Origin: an uncultured Porphyromonadaceae bacterium
GTDB taxonomy: Bacteria > Bacteroidota > Bacteroidia > Bacteroidales > Muribaculaceae
Assembly (NCBI GenBank): GCA_900548875.1
Contig: URMA01000040.1
Location: forward strand, 1 to 24,893
Length of the DNA stretch: 24,893 nt
Direction of reading: 5' to 3'
The translations under genes and the position numbers were made by a program. The notes beneath the pieces are model-generated. The model was not told the DNA's origin. It saw only the letters and a list, made by a program, of their open reading frames with translations, and ran no database searches. This document shows, one piece after another, positions 23,627 through 24,893 of the stretch (its first letter is position 1; every line of letters begins with the position of its first letter).

Positions 23627-23677
23627 CGGACAATTTTTAATCTGCAACATAATTACACATTGCGTATTATTCCCCCA

Positions 23678-23717
23678 AAAGCAGTTCAACAAAGCACATA
23701 CTTTGCAGAACTGCTTT
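23678..23717. terminator. Long hairpin after the acetyltransferase gene
   Basis: AAAGCAGTTC (23678-23687) pairs perfectly with GAACTGCTTT (23708-23717); after a 2x2 internal loop CAAAG pairs with CTTTG around a 6-base loop. It lies about 50 bases past the acetyltransferase stop. The tail (CATTACTTTAA) is only weakly T-rich, so it is a probable but not classical terminator. No gene was recognised in 23627-23790. Confidence 0.5.
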
Positions 23718-23791
23718 CATTACTTTAACCCCAATCGGTCTATAATCTACCAATCCATTATACACAACAACACCCAAACGAACAGACATAC

Positions 23792-23842
23792 ACAGAGCAA
23801 ACAAACCGCTAATTGCCGGCCAATATCATCACATGGCGACAC
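23792..23842. repeat. 51-bp block, copy 1 (downstream of the 5S-like unit)
   Basis: This block matches 24131-24181 at 48 of 51 positions; the shared core includes CAAACAAACCGCTAATTGCC and ATATCATCACATGGC. Each copy is followed after 18 bases by a REP-like palindrome at an identical 339-base offset. No reading frame or RNA is recognised in it. Confidence 0.85.
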
Positions 23843-23858
23843 CATAATCAACCCCCTG

Positions 23859-23886
23859 ACGTAGGGACACACCCCTGGTGTGTCCG
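23859..23886 (+). repeat. REP-like palindrome, copy 1
   Basis: GTAGGGACACACC, a two-base centre and GGTGTGTCC form a 9-bp stem (GGACACACC/GGTGTGTCC) with the tetranucleotide GTAG at its 5' foot. This is the layout of REP sequences mobilised by RAYT (IS200/IS605-like) transposases. Two relatives lie at 24098-24124 (opposite orientation) and 24198-24225. Confidence 0.65.
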
Positions 23887-23944
23887 AAATGAACCGACAG
23901 ATGTTTCCTCCCAACGCTGCTCCGTTTCGTTGCCGTTCGGGCAT

Positions 23945-23978
23945 AAAAAAAGCCTCGAAAAATTTCTCCTTCGAGGCT
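23945..23978 (-). terminator. Terminator of the 5S-like unit
   Basis: AGCCTCGAA (23951-23959) pairs perfectly with TTCGAGGCT (23970-23978), and on the minus strand the stem is followed by seven Ts and then ATGCC. The true 5S terminator at 24255-24290 has the same T7-ATGCC tail and position but an unrelated stem sequence. Confidence 0.8.
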
Positions 23979-23983
23979 CTAAG

Positions 23984-24087
23984 GGGGCGGTGACCTGCGC
24001 CTTCCCTATTTCGCAGCAGCGACGGCGCCACGGGCTTTAGGGCCCTGTGCAGGCGGGAAGGAGTGGAACCCTCACGCTTCAGCCCAT
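23984..24087 (-). pseudogene. Diverged 5S rRNA-like copy (pseudogene or 5S-derived RNA)
   Basis: On the minus strand this ~104-base segment aligns end to end with the real 5S gene at 24296-24400 with roughly 70% identity by hand and only a few single- or two-base indels. GAGGGTTCCAC, AAAGCC, GGCGCCG, GAAAT and the 3' end AGGTCACCGCCCCCTTAG are shared. The universally conserved loop (CATTCCGAACAGGGAAGTTA in the real gene) is changed to CGCCTGCACAGGGCCCTA, the 5' strand of helix I (GGCGG) is ATGGG, and helix II no longer pairs well. It is therefore unlikely to work as 5S rRNA. It retains its own terminator. A decayed tandem 5S gene is most likely; a 5S-derived small RNA is the alternative. Confidence 0.75.
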
Positions 24088-24097
24088 TTGATTCTTT

Positions 24098-24124
24098 CGG
24101 ACGTACCTCGGGTACGTCCCTACG
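24098..24124 (-). repeat. REP-like palindrome, inverted copy
   Basis: On the minus strand this reads CGTAGGGACGTACC, then a short centre and GGTACGTCCG. It has the same GTAG foot and hairpin form as the copies at 23859 and 24198, but a different stem (GGACGTACC rather than GGACACACC), so base changes on the two arms compensate. It faces the copy at 24198-24225 across the 51-bp block, a REPIN-like arrangement. Confidence 0.65.
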
Positions 24125-24130
24125 GTATGC

Positions 24131-24181
24131 ACAGCGCAAACAAACCGCTAATTGCCGGCCGATATCATCACATGGCAACAC
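24131..24181. repeat. 51-bp block, copy 2 (downstream of the real 5S gene)
   Basis: It is 94% identical to 23792-23842 (three substitutions, no indels) and lies between two REP-like palindromes in opposite orientation. It is downstream of the 5S terminator, so it is probably outside the rRNA transcript. Confidence 0.85.
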
Positions 24182-24197
24182 ACGACACAGCCCCCTA

Positions 24198-24225
24198 ACG
24201 TAGGGACACACCCCAGGTGTGTCCG
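24198..24225 (+). repeat. REP-like palindrome, copy 3
   Basis: ACGTAGGGACACACCCCAGG followed by TGTGTCCG differs from copy 1 at a single base in the hairpin centre. It is in the same orientation and at the same 339-base offset as the 51-bp block copies. Confidence 0.65.
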
Positions 24226-24254
24226 CCGGGGAACAATATTCTTTTTTCCGGGCA

Positions 24255-24290
24255 TAAAAAAAGAGGACACATCTGCTGATGTATCCTCTT
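24255..24290 (-). terminator. Rho-independent terminator of the rRNA operon
   Basis: AAGAGGACACATC (24261-24273) pairs with GATGTATCCTCTT (24278-24290); in the minus-strand RNA the single non-Watson-Crick pair becomes G-U, which supports transcription in that direction. The 13-bp stem is followed by seven Ts. It begins 6 bases after the 5S 3' end. Confidence 0.9.
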
Positions 24291-24295
24291 CTAAG

Positions 24296-24400
24296 GGGGC
24301 GGTGACCTACTCTCCCGATTTCTCAGTACCATCGGCGCGACGAGGCTTAACTTCCCTGTTCGGAATGGGGAGGGGTGGAACCCTCGTGCTATGGCCGCCT
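24296..24400 (-). rRNA. rrf: 5S ribosomal RNA
   Basis: On the minus strand the gene starts GGCGGCCATAGCACGAGGGT and ends GGTCACCGCC; GGCGG and CCGCC pair as helix I. The conserved stretches CCATTCCGAACAGGGAAGTT, AAGCC and CGCCGATGGTACTG are typical of Bacteroidota 5S. It lies about 177 bases after the 23S 3' end, in the standard 23S-5S order, and is followed directly by a strong terminator. Ends are estimated to within a few bases. Confidence 0.95.
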
Positions 24401-24577
24401 TATTCTTTATTCCTTTTTCCGTCCGGCAACTCTCTGCCGGCGTTATGCGATAAAAATCATCGACTGGAAGCAAACGCCCTTCTCCGTCCAACGAACTTCA
24501 GGCGTGATTTCTTTGCGGTCCATTCAGACCGCTGTTCTTTTTCCCGGACCTCCCTCCCCGCATGGGGGAGAGAAGCC
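24401..24577 (-). other. 23S-5S transcribed spacer
   Basis: No tRNA or gene is seen. Two small hairpins are present: CCGGCA/TGCCGG (24423-24428 and 24435-24440) and GCGGTC/GACCGC (24515-24520 and 24527-24532). A third, CTCCC-type stem near 24551-24572 may belong to the 23S 3' processing stalk. Confidence 0.7.

Positions 24578-24893
<316 letters not shown>

Noticed and set aside
23747..24211. Minus-strand open frame spanning the 5S-like copy and REP elements
   Set aside because: It crosses two repeat copies, a terminator and the 5S-like segment; the translation reflects the repeats (PYVRGL twice) and not a protein.

Overview
The window is chromosomal DNA from a Bacteroidota bacterium, most likely a gut member of the Bacteroidales. 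The evidence is the repeated use of the phylum's own promoter signature (TTTG, about 19-22 bases, then TAnnTTTG), A-rich leaders with few Shine-Dalgarno sites, a complete Bacteroides-type histidine-degradation operon, an amtB/PII pair, the two-subunit PyrD/PyrK dihydroorotate dehydrogenase, and a secreted GH31 enzyme whose C-terminus resembles a type IX secretion signal. That last point suggests a Prevotella/Paraprevotella-like relative rather than classical Bacteroides, but this is an inference.

Layout. 1-5001 (+): the hut operon, with the end of a formimino-THF cyclodeaminase, then hutU, hutH and hutI, which together convert histidine to formiminoglutamate and on to glutamate plus C1-folate. 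5204-6454 (+): an outer-membrane beta-barrel with its own promoter. 6455-6738: a repeat-rich convergent gap. 6739-9196 (-): a tight three-gene operon (CMD-cupin fusion, hexapeptide acetyltransferase, Cys-nucleophile alpha/beta hydrolase), divergent from an AraC-family regulator (9349-10263, +); repeated CGGCAAT half-sites lie in and beside the divergent promoter. 10505-12303 (-): glnB-amtB, expressed from a promoter about 220 bases upstream of glnB. 12835-14759 (+): an ABC-F ATPase and a small Dabb-domain protein. 14932-16876 (-): groES-groEL. 17036-20161 (-): a large secreted GH31 glycosidase. 20312-20983 (-): an SGNH esterase. 21073-22751 (-): pyrK-pyrD. 23045-23626 (+): a second hexapeptide acetyltransferase. 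24578-24893 (-): the 3' end of 23S rRNA, followed on the same strand by 5S rRNA (24296-24400) and its terminator.

The most unusual region is 23790-24400. Downstream of the real 5S gene is a second, strongly diverged 5S-like unit that keeps the 5S length, the 3' end and a Rho-independent terminator of the same design but with an unrelated stem. The two units are interleaved with a 51-bp near-identical block and three palindromes of the GTAG-footed REP type. Other points worth attention are the ABC-F protein, in which every degenerate motif belongs to the same composite ATP site, the operator-like repeats around the AraC promoter, a PII protein lacking the usual T-loop glutamine, and the long glnB leader.

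All calls are from reading the sequence; no database search was made.
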